Part shown: positions 1 through 5,995 of the stretch, one piece after another
Layout of the letters: each line of letters opens with the position of its first letter
Position numbering within the stretch: position 1 is the first letter of the stretch
Source: Anaerolineales bacterium UBA2029
GTDB taxonomy: Bacteria > Chloroflexota > Anaerolineae > Aggregatilineales > Aggregatilineaceae
Assembly: GCA_002332795.1 (NCBI GenBank)
Contig: DDBP01000309.1
Span: forward strand, 1-6,346
Length of the DNA: 6,346 bases
Direction of reading: 5' to 3'
Made by a program: the position numbers and the translations under genes
The notes under the pieces: model-generated
What the model was told of the DNA's origin: nothing
The model's database searches: none
Seen by the model: only the letters and a program-made list of their open reading frames with translations

Positions 1-230
1 CCAGCCTGGACTGGAGAGGGGGCAACGAGGCGCGTCAGCGCCGAGTGGGGGTGAGGTAAAGCGGAGCGCGGCAAAACTGCCTGACACATTTTGCACGCAC
101 AACCGGCGTTTCTTTGTCCATGCCCTCTGGTAGATTCTGTGCTATCCTTGGCCTCGATCCGCGTGGCGGGGGTGACTTTTGCGCTGGCGAAGTCTGGATC
201 GGGTGGGGCCGGTTTTCGGAGGAAAGCACT
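1..230. other. Leader region upstream of the receiver/ATPase gene, no identifiable gene
   Basis: No protein in this stretch is recognisable. On the + strand the frame beginning at base 3 runs to a TAA at 57-59 and has mostly G or C at third codon positions, so it could be the last 18 codons of an upstream gene, but a frame beginning at base 1 also ends nearby (TGA 52-54) and I cannot choose between them. A 5-bp hairpin GGCGC-GTCA-GCGCC lies at 29-42 and has no T-run after it, so it is not a convincing terminator. Two weak extended -10 look-alikes, TGG-TAGATT (128-136) and TGC-TATCCT (140-148), lie 80-100 nt before the first gene. Neither has a good -35 box, so the promoter of the downstream operon is unresolved. 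The reading frame of the downstream gene stays open back through 114, but that extension resembles nothing known to me. Confidence 0.4.
218..222 (+). promoter_or_regulatory. Ribosome binding site that fixes the start of the receiver/ATPase gene
   Basis: GGAGG at 218-222 lies 8 nt before a GTG at 231. This site decides the start: the frame is open further upstream (TTG 114, ATG 120), but those codons have no comparable Shine-Dalgarno sequence. The receiver domain also begins with the first residues after the GTG, as is usual for a receiver at the protein N-terminus. Confidence 0.8.
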
Positions 231-1340
231 GTGACCCGTGTCCTGGTCATCGAGGATGAGGAATATCTATGCGACAACATCGCCGCCATTCTGGAATTCG
301 AGGGATTTGAACCGATCACCGCGACTGACGGGATGCAGGGGATTGCCCTGGCCCGGCGGCACCTGCCCGACCTGATCATCTGCGACATCATGATGCCGGG
401 CATAGATGGCTATGAAGTCCTGCAGGCCCTGCGCAGCGATCCGGCGACCAGCACCATCCCCTTCATTTTCCTGACAGCCAGGGCTGGCCGTGAACAGTTG
501 CGGCAGGGCATGGTCCTGGGCGCAGACGATTACCTGACCAAGCCCTTCAATCCGGACGAATTGACCGCCAGCGTGCGCGCACGGCTGGAGCGTCAGCGCC
601 GCTTCGAGGAAGAGACGCGCGCGGCCATGCAGGAAATTCAGCTTGGCATCACGCTGGCGCTGCCGCCCGAACTCGATGCGCCGCTCAACAGTGTGCTGGG
701 CACTGCCGGGCGGCTCATTGACCGGGCCGCCGAGTTGACGCCGCAGGATATCGAAACGGCTTCGCAGACTATCCTGGAAGCGACGCGCTACCTGCACCGC
801 GAGATCGAGAATTATCTGCTGTTCGCGCAACTTGAGATTCTGCGCTTCGACCCCGCCCGCGTGATCCTGCTGCGCAAGAATACGCTGCAGGCTCCTGGCG
901 CAGTGATCGAGAGCACAGCGCAACAGGTCGCCGCGCGCCAGGGCCGCGAAGCCGATCTGTCGCTGGAGACACACGATACCCCCGTGCAGGTGACTCACGA
1001 CAACCTGCGCAAGATCATCGAAGAGCTGCTCGACAATGCGTTGAGGTTCTCTCGCCCTGGGACGCCGGTGCGGGTGTATACGCGCACCGAGGTGGACGGG
1101 TACGTCCTGCACGTTGAAGATCGCGGCCCAGGGATACCGGCTGAGGTGGTCGAGCGGCTGCGCACTCCCATCGGGTTCCGGGCCAGGCTGGCATCGTTGC
1201 GGCAACACTGCGGTCTGGGATTGCTGGTGGTGCAATACCTGGTCCAGGCGCACGGCGGAAAACTGGCGATTGAAAGCACGCCCGGCAGCGGGACGCGGGT
1301 CCAGGTCACCCTGTTGCTGGCCCATACCGAGGCGTCATAA
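231..1340 (+). CDS. Receiver domain fused to a histidine-kinase-like ATPase with a degenerate H-box
   Basis: This 369-residue cytoplasmic signalling protein starts at GTG 231. Residues 2-120 form a CheY-like receiver with acidic residues Glu8/Asp9, phospho-acceptor Asp52 (in CDIMMPG), Thr82 and Lys104 (KPF). A helical linker at about 120-135 leads to a dimerisation-like region at 136-205. Residues 255-365 form a GHKL ATPase with the N-box (Glu265, Asn269), the G1 box Asp297-x-Gly-x-Gly301 and the G2 box around Gly328-Leu-Gly330. The odd point is the H-box: proteins of this receiver-HisKA-HATPase type usually read LPHELxTPLN, whereas this one reads LPPELDAPLN, with Pro146 in place of the histidine. 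It can plausibly be phosphorylated on Asp52 and bind ATP, but canonical autophosphorylation looks impossible. There is no DNA-binding domain. The sensor kinase gene follows after 26 nt, so it is the obvious phosphate donor (inference). The domain assignment is firm; the biological signal is unknown. Confidence 0.9.
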   Translation: MTRVLVIEDEEYLCDNIAAILEFEGFEPITATDGMQGIALARRHLPDLIICDIMMPGIDGYEVLQALRSDPATSTIPFIFLTARAGREQLRQGMVLGADDYLTKPFNPDELTASVRARLERQRRFEEETRAAMQEIQLGITLALPPELDAPLNSVLGTAGRLIDRAAELTPQDIETASQTILEATRYLHREIENYLLFAQLEILRFDPARVILLRKNTLQAPGAVIESTAQQVAARQGREADLSLETHDTPVQVTHDNLRKIIEELLDNALRFSRPGTPVRVYTRTEVDGYVLHVEDRGPGIPAEVVERLRTPIGFRARLASLRQHCGLGLLVVQYLVQAHGGKLAIESTPGSGTRVQVTLLLAHTEAS

Positions 1341-1366
1341 CATAGCTTGAGCTTATTTTGGGCGCA

Positions 1367-3784
1367 ATGAGCACTCAGCAAGTCAGGTCTCTGGTCGCTT
1401 TGTTGGATTACATTCCGGTCGGCGTATTTGTGGCCTCGCCGGAGGGGAGAATCCAGTACGCCAATCGCTATTTTTTGGAACATTGCGCCTGGGCGTGCGC
1501 ACGACTGGAAGCAAGTGTTGAGTCTGAGGCAGGCGCGCTCTATCTGCGCGAGGACTTTGCGGAAGAGAATCGTCGGGTAGTCACTGAAGGCGCGTTGTCC
1601 AAAGTCCACTACGTCGAAACTCCAGCGGGCGAGCGGCGCGCCTTCGAAGTGCATCGTTTTGCTGTCTCTATCGAGGGAGAAAACCTGGTGGGCGGCATTG
1701 CCCTGGATGTTACGGCGCGGATGCAGGAAGAACAGCACCGCCGCATGCTCGTCCGCGCGCTGGAACACAGCCCGGCGATGGTGTTCATCACCGATGCAGA
1801 GGGCCATCTGCAGTACATTAACCGCAAATTCGCCTACATGACCGGCTATACGCTTGAGGAGGCATTGGGAAAGCTGCCGCGTGCTCTTGACCCCGCTTAT
1901 CTGACGCCAGAGGAATATGCCGAGCGCTGGGGAGCGATCCACGCCGGTCGCTTCTGGCAGGGCGAGTTCCTGAATCACAAGAAGGGGGGCGAACCCTATT
2001 GGGAACTGGTGCAGATCACCCCCGTACACGATGCGGATGGGACGCTGACCAACATCGTGATCATCAAGCAGGACATCACGCAGCGCAAACTGACTGAGCT
2101 GGCCGAACGGCGGCAGCGCGAGCGAGCCGAGGCGCTCAGCGAGACCGCAGCGCTGCTCACTCGCACGCTCGATCTGGAGCACATCTTCGACCATATCTTG
2201 CTGCAGGCAGCGCGGCTGGTGCCCTACGATGCCGGACATCTGGGCGTCATTCACGACGGGGTGCAACACATTGTGCGTACACAGGGATATGGCCCCTATG
2301 GAGGTGACCAGGCGGTACGGGCTGCGGCACTGTCGGTTGATGAGACGCCCACACTGCACAAAATGGTTCGCACTCGTCAGCCAGTGATCATCCCCGACGT
2401 ACACGCGGATCCCGACTGGGTACACCTGGCCGAGCCGAAGCGGTTGCGGGCCTACCTGGGTGTGCCGCTGGTGGTGCACGACGAAGTGCTGGGCGTCCTC
2501 GCCTTGCTGAGTGAGACACCGGGTTTCTTCACCGAAGAACACGCTCACCTGTTGCGGGCGCTGGCCGATCAGGCGGCGCAGGCGCTGCAGAATGCGCAGC
2601 TTTACCAGGCTGTGCGTGACTATGCCGCCGACCTGGAAGACCGCGTCGCCGAGCGCACCGAGGCCCTGCGGCTGAGCGAGGAGCGGGCGCGCGCGCAGTA
2701 CAAGGCGGTTCCCGTGCCCACGTTCGTCGTGCAGCGCCGCCCCGATGGTGAATTCGTGCTGGTAGATTACAACGATGCGGCCCTGGAGTTCACGGCGGGC
2801 AATGTGGCAGACTGGGTGGGACAGACGGCGTCGGCGTTTCACCAGGAACGACCAGACTTGCTTGAGTTGGCTCGCGAGTGCTTCGAGCAGCGCACCACCC
2901 TTCAGCGTGAAGGTTACTATACAGTCAAGGGGACTGGACGCCGCCATTATCTGCAGATCACCGTGTCTTTCGTCCCTCCCGACCTCTTGCTGATTCACAG
3001 TGTTGATCTCACCGACCGCAAACGCTACGAAGAGACGTTGCAGGCGGCGCTGGAGCGCGAAAGGTACCTGGGCGACCTGCGCGCCCGCCTGGTGACGACC
3101 GTTTCCCATGAGTTCCGCACCCCTCTTTCGATCATCCTCAGCAGCGCCGATATTCTGGAGCGCTACGCCGCGAAGCTGACCGAGGAGGATCGCAACAAAC
3201 GCTTTGCGCACATCCGCGAGGCGATCGGGCGCATCACCCATCTGCTCGACGACGTACTCGAACTGAGCACCATGCAAAGCGCGGAAATGACGGTCAGCCC
3301 GGAGCCGGTAGATGTCGCTGTGTTGTGCGAGCAGGTCATCGCACAGGCGGGCGGGGCCAGAGGCGACGAAGTGCGTGTCCGCCTGGAGGTGCGGGCATGT
3401 CCGGGTCTGGTGTTGCTGGATCGGCATCTGGTGAGTCAGATTCTGCATCACCTGATCTCCAATGCCGTCAAGTTCTCAAATCCTGGTGGCGAAGTGACGG
3501 TGCGACTGAGCTGCCAGGACGAGCGCCTCACCATCGAAGTGCAGGATCAGGGCATCGGCATTCCGCTGGCCGATCGCAATCACGTCTTCGATGGGTTCTT
3601 CCGCGGCAATAACGTCGGGCAGACGCCCGGCACGGGCCTGGGCCTGACTATCGCGCAGCAGGCCGTGCACCTCTGCGGCGGGACGATTGGTTTCCAGACG
3701 GAAGAAGGGCGGGGCACGACCTTCACCGTCAGGCTGCCCTATGTGCCCGCGCCAGAGGCAGGCAGGGGAGAAGAGGGCCGCTGA
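1367..3784 (+). CDS. Soluble PAS-PAS-GAF-PAS sensor histidine kinase
   Basis: This 805-residue kinase has no signal peptide or membrane span, so it should sense an intracellular cue. PAS 1 spans about 5-120. PAS 2 spans about 125-240, contains the INRKFAYMTGY core and ends in DITQRK. A GAF domain spans about 260-412, followed by a coiled coil at about 405-440 and a more divergent PAS 3 at about 445-553 that ends in DLTDRK. The HisKA domain (about 565-635) has His581 in VSHEFRTPLS. The HATPase domain (about 675-795) has N-box Asn699, G1 Asp727-Gly729-Gly731, an F-box-like GFFRGN and G2 Gly755/757/759. All catalytic boxes are intact. By family knowledge it autophosphorylates on His581 and passes the phosphate to a receiver aspartate. 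It has no receiver of its own, and the gene just upstream supplies one. ATG 1367 is chosen because PAS 1 begins right after it. TTG 1358 is in frame, but neither start has a clear ribosome binding site, so coupling to the upstream gene is possible. The ligand is unknown, and no heme or flavin signature is evident. Confidence 0.92.
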   Translation: MSTQQVRSLVALLDYIPVGVFVASPEGRIQYANRYFLEHCAWACARLEASVESEAGALYLREDFAEENRRVVTEGALSKVHYVETPAGERRAFEVHRFAVSIEGENLVGGIALDVTARMQEEQHRRMLVRALEHSPAMVFITDAEGHLQYINRKFAYMTGYTLEEALGKLPRALDPAYLTPEEYAERWGAIHAGRFWQGEFLNHKKGGEPYWELVQITPVHDADGTLTNIVIIKQDITQRKLTELAERRQRERAEALSETAALLTRTLDLEHIFDHILLQAARLVPYDAGHLGVIHDGVQHIVRTQGYGPYGGDQAVRAAALSVDETPTLHKMVRTRQPVIIPDVHADPDWVHLAEPKRLRAYLGVPLVVHDEVLGVLALLSETPGFFTEEHAHLLRALADQAAQALQNAQLYQAVRDYAADLEDRVAERTEALRLSEERARAQYKAVPVPTFVVQRRPDGEFVLVDYNDAALEFTAGNVADWVGQTASAFHQERPDLLELARECFEQRTTLQREGYYTVKGTGRRHYLQITVSFVPPDLLLIHSVDLTDRKRYEETLQAALERERYLGDLRARLVTTVSHEFRTPLSIILSSADILERYAAKLTEEDRNKRFAHIREAIGRITHLLDDVLELSTMQSAEMTVSPEPVDVAVLCEQVIAQAGGARGDEVRVRLEVRACPGLVLLDRHLVSQILHHLISNAVKFSNPGGEVTVRLSCQDERLTIEVQDQGIGIPLADRNHVFDGFFRGNNVGQTPGTGLGLTIAQQAVHLCGGTIGFQTEEGRGTTFTVRLPYVPAPEAGRGEEGR

Positions 3785-4206
3785 TGCGCTTCGTCACGCT
3801 GCGCGCTCTGGTCAGCCATCCCCTGCCGCGCTGGGCACTGGCGGTGGCCTGGACGGGCCTGGTGTGCCTGTTGATGCTGCTGCCGGGCGAGGATTCCGTC
3901 GCCGAAGATACGTCTGGCTTCTTCGGCGGCACTGACCTCACCGACGCCGTCGGGCATGTGTTGCTCTTCGGCGGACTGACCCTGTTCTGGTACGCTGCGC
4001 TCGTCTGTCACAGCAGACCTGCCGAGGCGTTGCGCCTGGCGTTGGGGCTGGCGGGAGGGCTGGGGGTGCTGCTCGAAGCCGGGCAGAGCCTGGTGCCCGA
4101 ACGCGGTGTATCGCTGCTGGACTTCTCGGCCAATGCGCTGGGCGTATGCGCGGCGGCGTATCTCCTTCACACGGTGGCGGGACACCGCCTGCTCTCCTCG
4201 CGTTGA
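3784..4206 (+). CDS. VanZ-like small membrane protein
   Basis: This 140-residue hydrophobic protein has four probable membrane segments at about 17-34, 55-75, 82-97 and 114-131. It shows the VanZ-family pattern: Asp54-x-x-Gly-His58 before helix 2, Glu98-x-x-Gln101 at the end of helix 3, then Val-Pro-Glu-Arg107 and Asp113-Phe-Ser-Ala-Asn117 leading into helix 4. VanZ itself gives low-level teicoplanin resistance in enterococcal glycopeptide-resistance clusters, but most homologues have no known function, and nothing here points to antibiotic resistance. The ATG at 3784 shares its A with the TGA of the sensor kinase, so translation is probably coupled; a GAGGG at 3773-3777 can serve as ribosome binding site. 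This makes it the third gene of the signalling operon. It could be a membrane effector or partner of the kinase (inference), or simply a co-transcribed envelope protein. The family call is reliable; the role is not known. Confidence 0.85.
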   Translation: MRFVTLRALVSHPLPRWALAVAWTGLVCLLMLLPGEDSVAEDTSGFFGGTDLTDAVGHVLLFGGLTLFWYAALVCHSRPAEALRLALGLAGGLGVLLEAGQSLVPERGVSLLDFSANALGVCAAAYLLHTVAGHRLLSSR

Positions 4207-4233
4207 GGGGTATCCGCCGGGTGCATTCGTCTC

Positions 4234-4251
4234 TTGGGGCAGAGACCCCAA
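4234..4251 (+). other. Short GC-rich hairpin after the signalling operon
   Basis: TTGGGG-CAGAGA-CCCCAA forms a perfect 6-bp stem with a 6-nt loop, 28 nt after the VanZ-like stop codon. A competing 5-bp stem, GTCTC (4229-4233) with GAGAC (4242-4246), overlaps it. No T-run follows, so it is not a standard intrinsic terminator. It could still weaken read-through or protect the mRNA end. It directly adjoins the larger inverted repeat that follows. Confidence 0.4.
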
Positions 4252-4253
4252 AC

Positions 4254-4327
4254 CACAGACGCCGAGGGCGCAGAGGTAGACAAAAGAGAAAGACTCTGTG
4301 CCTTTCTCTGTGACCTCCGCGTCCCTG
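4254..4327. repeat. Degenerate inverted repeat of the CACAGAG type
   Basis: Two nested pairs of arms can be seen. GACGCCGAGG (4258-4267) faces CCTCCGCGTC (4314-4323), matching at 9 of 10 positions. GGCGCAGAG (4267-4275) faces CTCTGTGCC (4294-4302), matching at 8 of 9 positions with the ninth a G-U pair; three further pairs, two of them wobbles, extend that stem outwards. The middle is the purine-rich stretch GTAGACAAAAGAGAAAGA. The left edge reads CCACAGA and the right arm contains two copies of CTCTGTG. From memory this resembles a class of dispersed palindromic repeats built from CACAGAG/CTCTGTG units in several environmental bacteria, here decayed. It contains no coding sequence. The inverted structure is directly visible; membership of a dispersed family is inference. 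Confidence 0.6.
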
Positions 4328-4439
4328 CGATGAATTCCGCCTCCGAACCCAAAGGCACCCGTATCCGTCTTATGACACGCCGATGATCAAATTGGCACAA
4401 AATCTGACTTGAGGTTGTGCAAAAAACGCTGATGACTGC

Positions 4440-4468
4440 TTGACTTTGCAGTGGACTGCTCCCATAAT
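4440..4468 (+). promoter_or_regulatory. Sigma70-type promoter of the ROK regulator gene
   Basis: The -35 box TTGACT (4440-4445) and the -10 box CATAAT (4463-4468) each differ from consensus at one position and are separated by the ideal 17 bp. Transcription should begin near 4475, giving an untranslated leader of about 110 nt before the ATG at 4587. It is the best promoter-like sequence I found in the window and lies in a locally AT-rich stretch. The prediction rests on sequence alone. Confidence 0.65.
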
Positions 4469-4476
4469 GTAATTTA

Positions 4477-4488
4477 GTTGGTTGGAAC
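4477..4488. promoter_or_regulatory. Candidate ROK operator at the regulator's own promoter
   Basis: GTTGGTTGGAAC has the form GTT-N6-AAC and starts about two bases after the predicted transcription start, where a bound repressor would block initiation. A 10-of-12 match, GTTGGTTTCAAC, lies at 5913-5924 before the solute-binding protein gene. ROK regulators commonly repress their own gene and the adjacent sugar operon, which is the reason for proposing this site. A match of this quality between two regions of this size is expected by chance, so the call is weak. Confidence 0.3.
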
Positions 4489-4553
4489 AACAAACAAACT
4501 GGCATGGCTGGGGCCGGCGGTAACGGCGCTGGCGCAAATCTCCTTAACAGAAA

Positions 4554-4586
4554 AACGCTTTTGCTTTTACGGGACACTAGAGCGTT
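4554..4586 (+). promoter_or_regulatory. Possible stem-loop directly before the ROK start codon
   Basis: AACGCTTT (4554-4561) can pair with AGAGCGTT (4579-4586), giving 7 Watson-Crick pairs and one wobble, with a 17-nt loop that contains GGGAC. The stem ends at the base before the ATG at 4587. The gene has no strong Shine-Dalgarno sequence, so such a stem could affect how often translation starts. It may equally be coincidental. Confidence 0.25.
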
Positions 4587-5846
4587 ATGACACACCGCTC
4601 TCGCTTGCGGACGGGGGATCAGGCGCTGGTTCGCGAGATCAACCTCTCGGTGATCATGCGCCGCCTGCTCGAACACGCCTCGCTATCGCGCGCCTCGCTG
4701 GCCGAAGTCACTGGCCTCAACAAATCTACTGTCTCCAGCCTGGTACATGAACTGATCGCCATGGGTTTCGTCCACGAAGTCGGGCAGACTTCCAGTGGCG
4801 TGGGCCGACCTTCGACGTTGCTGGAATTGAATCCCCGCGCGGGGTACATCGTCAGTTGCGAGCTGGGGGTGGACTTCATCTCCGTCATCTGCGCCAACTT
4901 CAGCGGAGAAGTCTTCTGGCGGGTCAAGGAAAACACCGCGGGTAGCCAGGGCCAGGGTGCGATCATCGAGCGTACTCTGGCCCTGTTGCGTCAGGCGGTG
5001 CGGGCGGGGAGCAGCGAGTGCGTGGGCTGTGACAGGTTGCTGGGAATCGCGATGGGCGTGCCAGGGCTGGTGGAGCAGGCGACCGGTACATTGCTCTTCG
5101 CGCCGAATCTCAGGTGGCAGGATGTGCCGGTGCAGGCCATTCTGGCCGAGCACTTCCCCGGTGTGCCGCTCTTTGTGGATAACGAGGCGAACATGGCCGC
5201 GCTGGGCGAGTATCTCTTCGGCGCGGCGCGAGGGGCCAACGAGGTGCTGTATCTGAGCGCCGGGGTGGGCGTGGGCGGCGCGGTGGTGCGCAACGGCCAG
5301 CTGGTGCGCGGCACCACCGGTTTTGCCGCCGAGTTCGGGCACATGACGCTCGACCCGGACGGCCTGTTCTGCAACTGCGGTAACCGGGGGTGTTGGGAGA
5401 CGCTGGTCAGTCAGTCGGCAGTTTTCCGGCTGATACGTGAAGCTGTCGCCAGCGGCAGGCCCAGTAGCCTGGTGCCGCTGACCGGCGGCGACCTGGAACG
5501 GCTGTCTATCCCGCTGGTCGTAGAAGCTGCTCAGGGGGGCGACGAGGTCGCGCTATCCGCCCTGGCGACAGTGGGGCGCTACCTGGGCATCGGCATCGCC
5601 TCGCTGATCAATGCCTTCAACCCTGACCTGATCGTGCTGGGCGGCATTCTCAGCCTGGCCGGTGACCTGCTGTTGCCAGCCATACGCACCGAAGTGTCGC
5701 AGCGGGCGCTGCGCTGGAACGCCGAAGCGACGAAGATCGAGCTGGCCCAACACGGTTTCGACGCCTGCGTGATGGGAGGGGTCGCGGCCCTCTTGCAGGC
5801 GATCGTGCTGGAGCCAGGCAAGTACAACCTGTTGCACCGACCGTGA
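4587..5846 (+). CDS. ROK-family transcriptional regulator (sugar-responsive repressor type)
   Basis: This 419-residue protein has an N-terminal winged helix-turn-helix (about 15-80; recognition region roughly 34-55, reading LSRASLAEVTGLNKSTVSSL) and a ROK domain (about 88-408). Family marks are the GDQALVREIN lead-in, GRPS before the ROK domain, Val-Asp198-Asn-Glu200-Ala-Asn, Glu249-x-Gly-His252 and the zinc motif Cys262-x-Cys264-Gly-Asn-x-Gly-Cys269, with His252 as the expected fourth ligand. The nucleotide-binding signature of ROK sugar kinases (DxGGTK) is degraded to ELGVDF at 92-97, and the NDAN catalytic segment reads NEAN. This indicates a regulator that binds a sugar or sugar phosphate and not an active kinase. 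The length, about 400, is normal for XylR/NagC-like ROK repressors. ATG 4587 fits because the usual TGDQALVR stretch begins within nine residues; the ribosome binding site is weak. It probably controls itself and the sugar-uptake gene that follows 149 nt downstream. The inducer cannot be read from sequence. Confidence 0.92.
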   Translation: MTHRSRLRTGDQALVREINLSVIMRRLLEHASLSRASLAEVTGLNKSTVSSLVHELIAMGFVHEVGQTSSGVGRPSTLLELNPRAGYIVSCELGVDFISVICANFSGEVFWRVKENTAGSQGQGAIIERTLALLRQAVRAGSSECVGCDRLLGIAMGVPGLVEQATGTLLFAPNLRWQDVPVQAILAEHFPGVPLFVDNEANMAALGEYLFGAARGANEVLYLSAGVGVGGAVVRNGQLVRGTTGFAAEFGHMTLDPDGLFCNCGNRGCWETLVSQSAVFRLIREAVASGRPSSLVPLTGGDLERLSIPLVVEAAQGGDEVALSALATVGRYLGIGIASLINAFNPDLIVLGGILSLAGDLLLPAIRTEVSQRALRWNAEATKIELAQHGFDACVMGGVAALLQAIVLEPGKYNLLHRP

Positions 5847-5995
5847 CTGTTCTCTCGCTGGAGGTGGAGCTTAGAAAGGAGGCAGGCAACGCCGCGAAGG
5901 CCCATCGGACAGGTTGGTTTCAACCGCATATGGGTTCTATCGTCCGCATATTAGTGAATTCCGACTGACAGAGACTTTCCAGGAGGTTTTTTGCC
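5847..5995. promoter_or_regulatory. 149-nt gap before the solute-binding protein gene with candidate regulatory sites
   Basis: A perfect palindrome with a four-base centre, GGTTG-GTTT-CAACC, lies at 5912-5925 and overlaps the GTTGGTTTCAAC element shared with the ROK promoter region. Next to it, TCaaCCGCATAT (5920-5931) is repeated as TCgtCCGCATAT (5940-5951), exactly 20 bp apart and so on roughly the same DNA face. No clear -35/-10 pair could be picked out, and no terminator is visible after the ROK gene. The downstream gene may therefore use an activator-dependent promoter or be read from the ROK promoter. The gap contains no gene. Confidence 0.4.
5981..5986 (+). promoter_or_regulatory. Strong ribosome binding site of the solute-binding protein gene
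   Basis: AGGAGG at 5981-5986 lies 9 nt before ATG 5996. It is the strongest correctly spaced site in the window, fitting a highly expressed binding protein, and it sets the start of the last gene, whose first residues form a signal peptide. Confidence 0.85.

Larger units (their letters stand above)
4207..4586. other. 380-nt non-coding region between the two gene groups
   Basis: No convincing gene lies here on either strand. The region is more AT-rich than its surroundings, mainly in its second half. In order it holds a GC-rich hairpin (4234-4251), a degenerate inverted repeat (about 4254-4327), a stretch from 4328 to 4439 in which I see no structure, a sigma70-type promoter (4440-4468), a GTT-N6-AAC element at the predicted transcription start (4477-4488), and a leader ending in a possible stem (4554-4586). 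The 9-mer AAAAACGCT occurs twice, at 4422-4430 and 4551-4559. It is short enough to recur by chance. The region marks the boundary between the signalling operon and the sugar-uptake locus. Confidence 0.7.

Noticed and set aside
29..42. Hairpin GGCGC-GTCA-GCGCC as a terminator of an upstream gene.
   Set aside because: The stem is only 5 bp, no T-run follows, and it lies before every candidate stop codon in this stretch.
114..230. N-terminal extension of the receiver/ATPase protein from TTG 114 or ATG 120.
   Set aside because: The frame is open, but GGAGG at 218-222 and the immediate start of the receiver domain support GTG 231. The extra 37-39 residues resemble no known domain.
995..3451. Very long open frame of 818 residues on the - strand.
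   Set aside because: It is antisense to the receiver/ATPase and sensor kinase genes, which have complete domain sets. Its translation shows no recognisable domain, and it is open only because of the GC-rich codon usage of the + strand genes.
4392..4408. TGGCAC within TTGGCACAAAATCTGACTT looked like the -24 half of a sigma54 promoter.
   Set aside because: The required TTGC half at the correct spacing is absent; the corresponding bases read CTGAC.
4422..4559. Repeated 9-mer AAAAACGCT (4422-4430 and 4551-4559) as paired operators around the ROK promoter.
   Set aside because: There are only two A-rich copies with no symmetry, and a repeat of this length is reasonably likely by chance in 380 nt.
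4587..5846. Annotation of the ROK protein as a glucokinase.
   Set aside because: It has an N-terminal winged helix, and the kinase nucleotide-binding signature and the catalytic aspartate segment are both altered, as in ROK repressors.
5875..5895. Strong Shine-Dalgarno-like AAAGGAGG at 5875-5882 after the ROK gene, suggesting a small gene.
   Set aside because: No ATG, GTG or TTG lies at a suitable distance. The next in-frame candidate, TTG 5914, is 31 nt away, and its reading frame overlaps the solute-binding gene in another frame with no domain.
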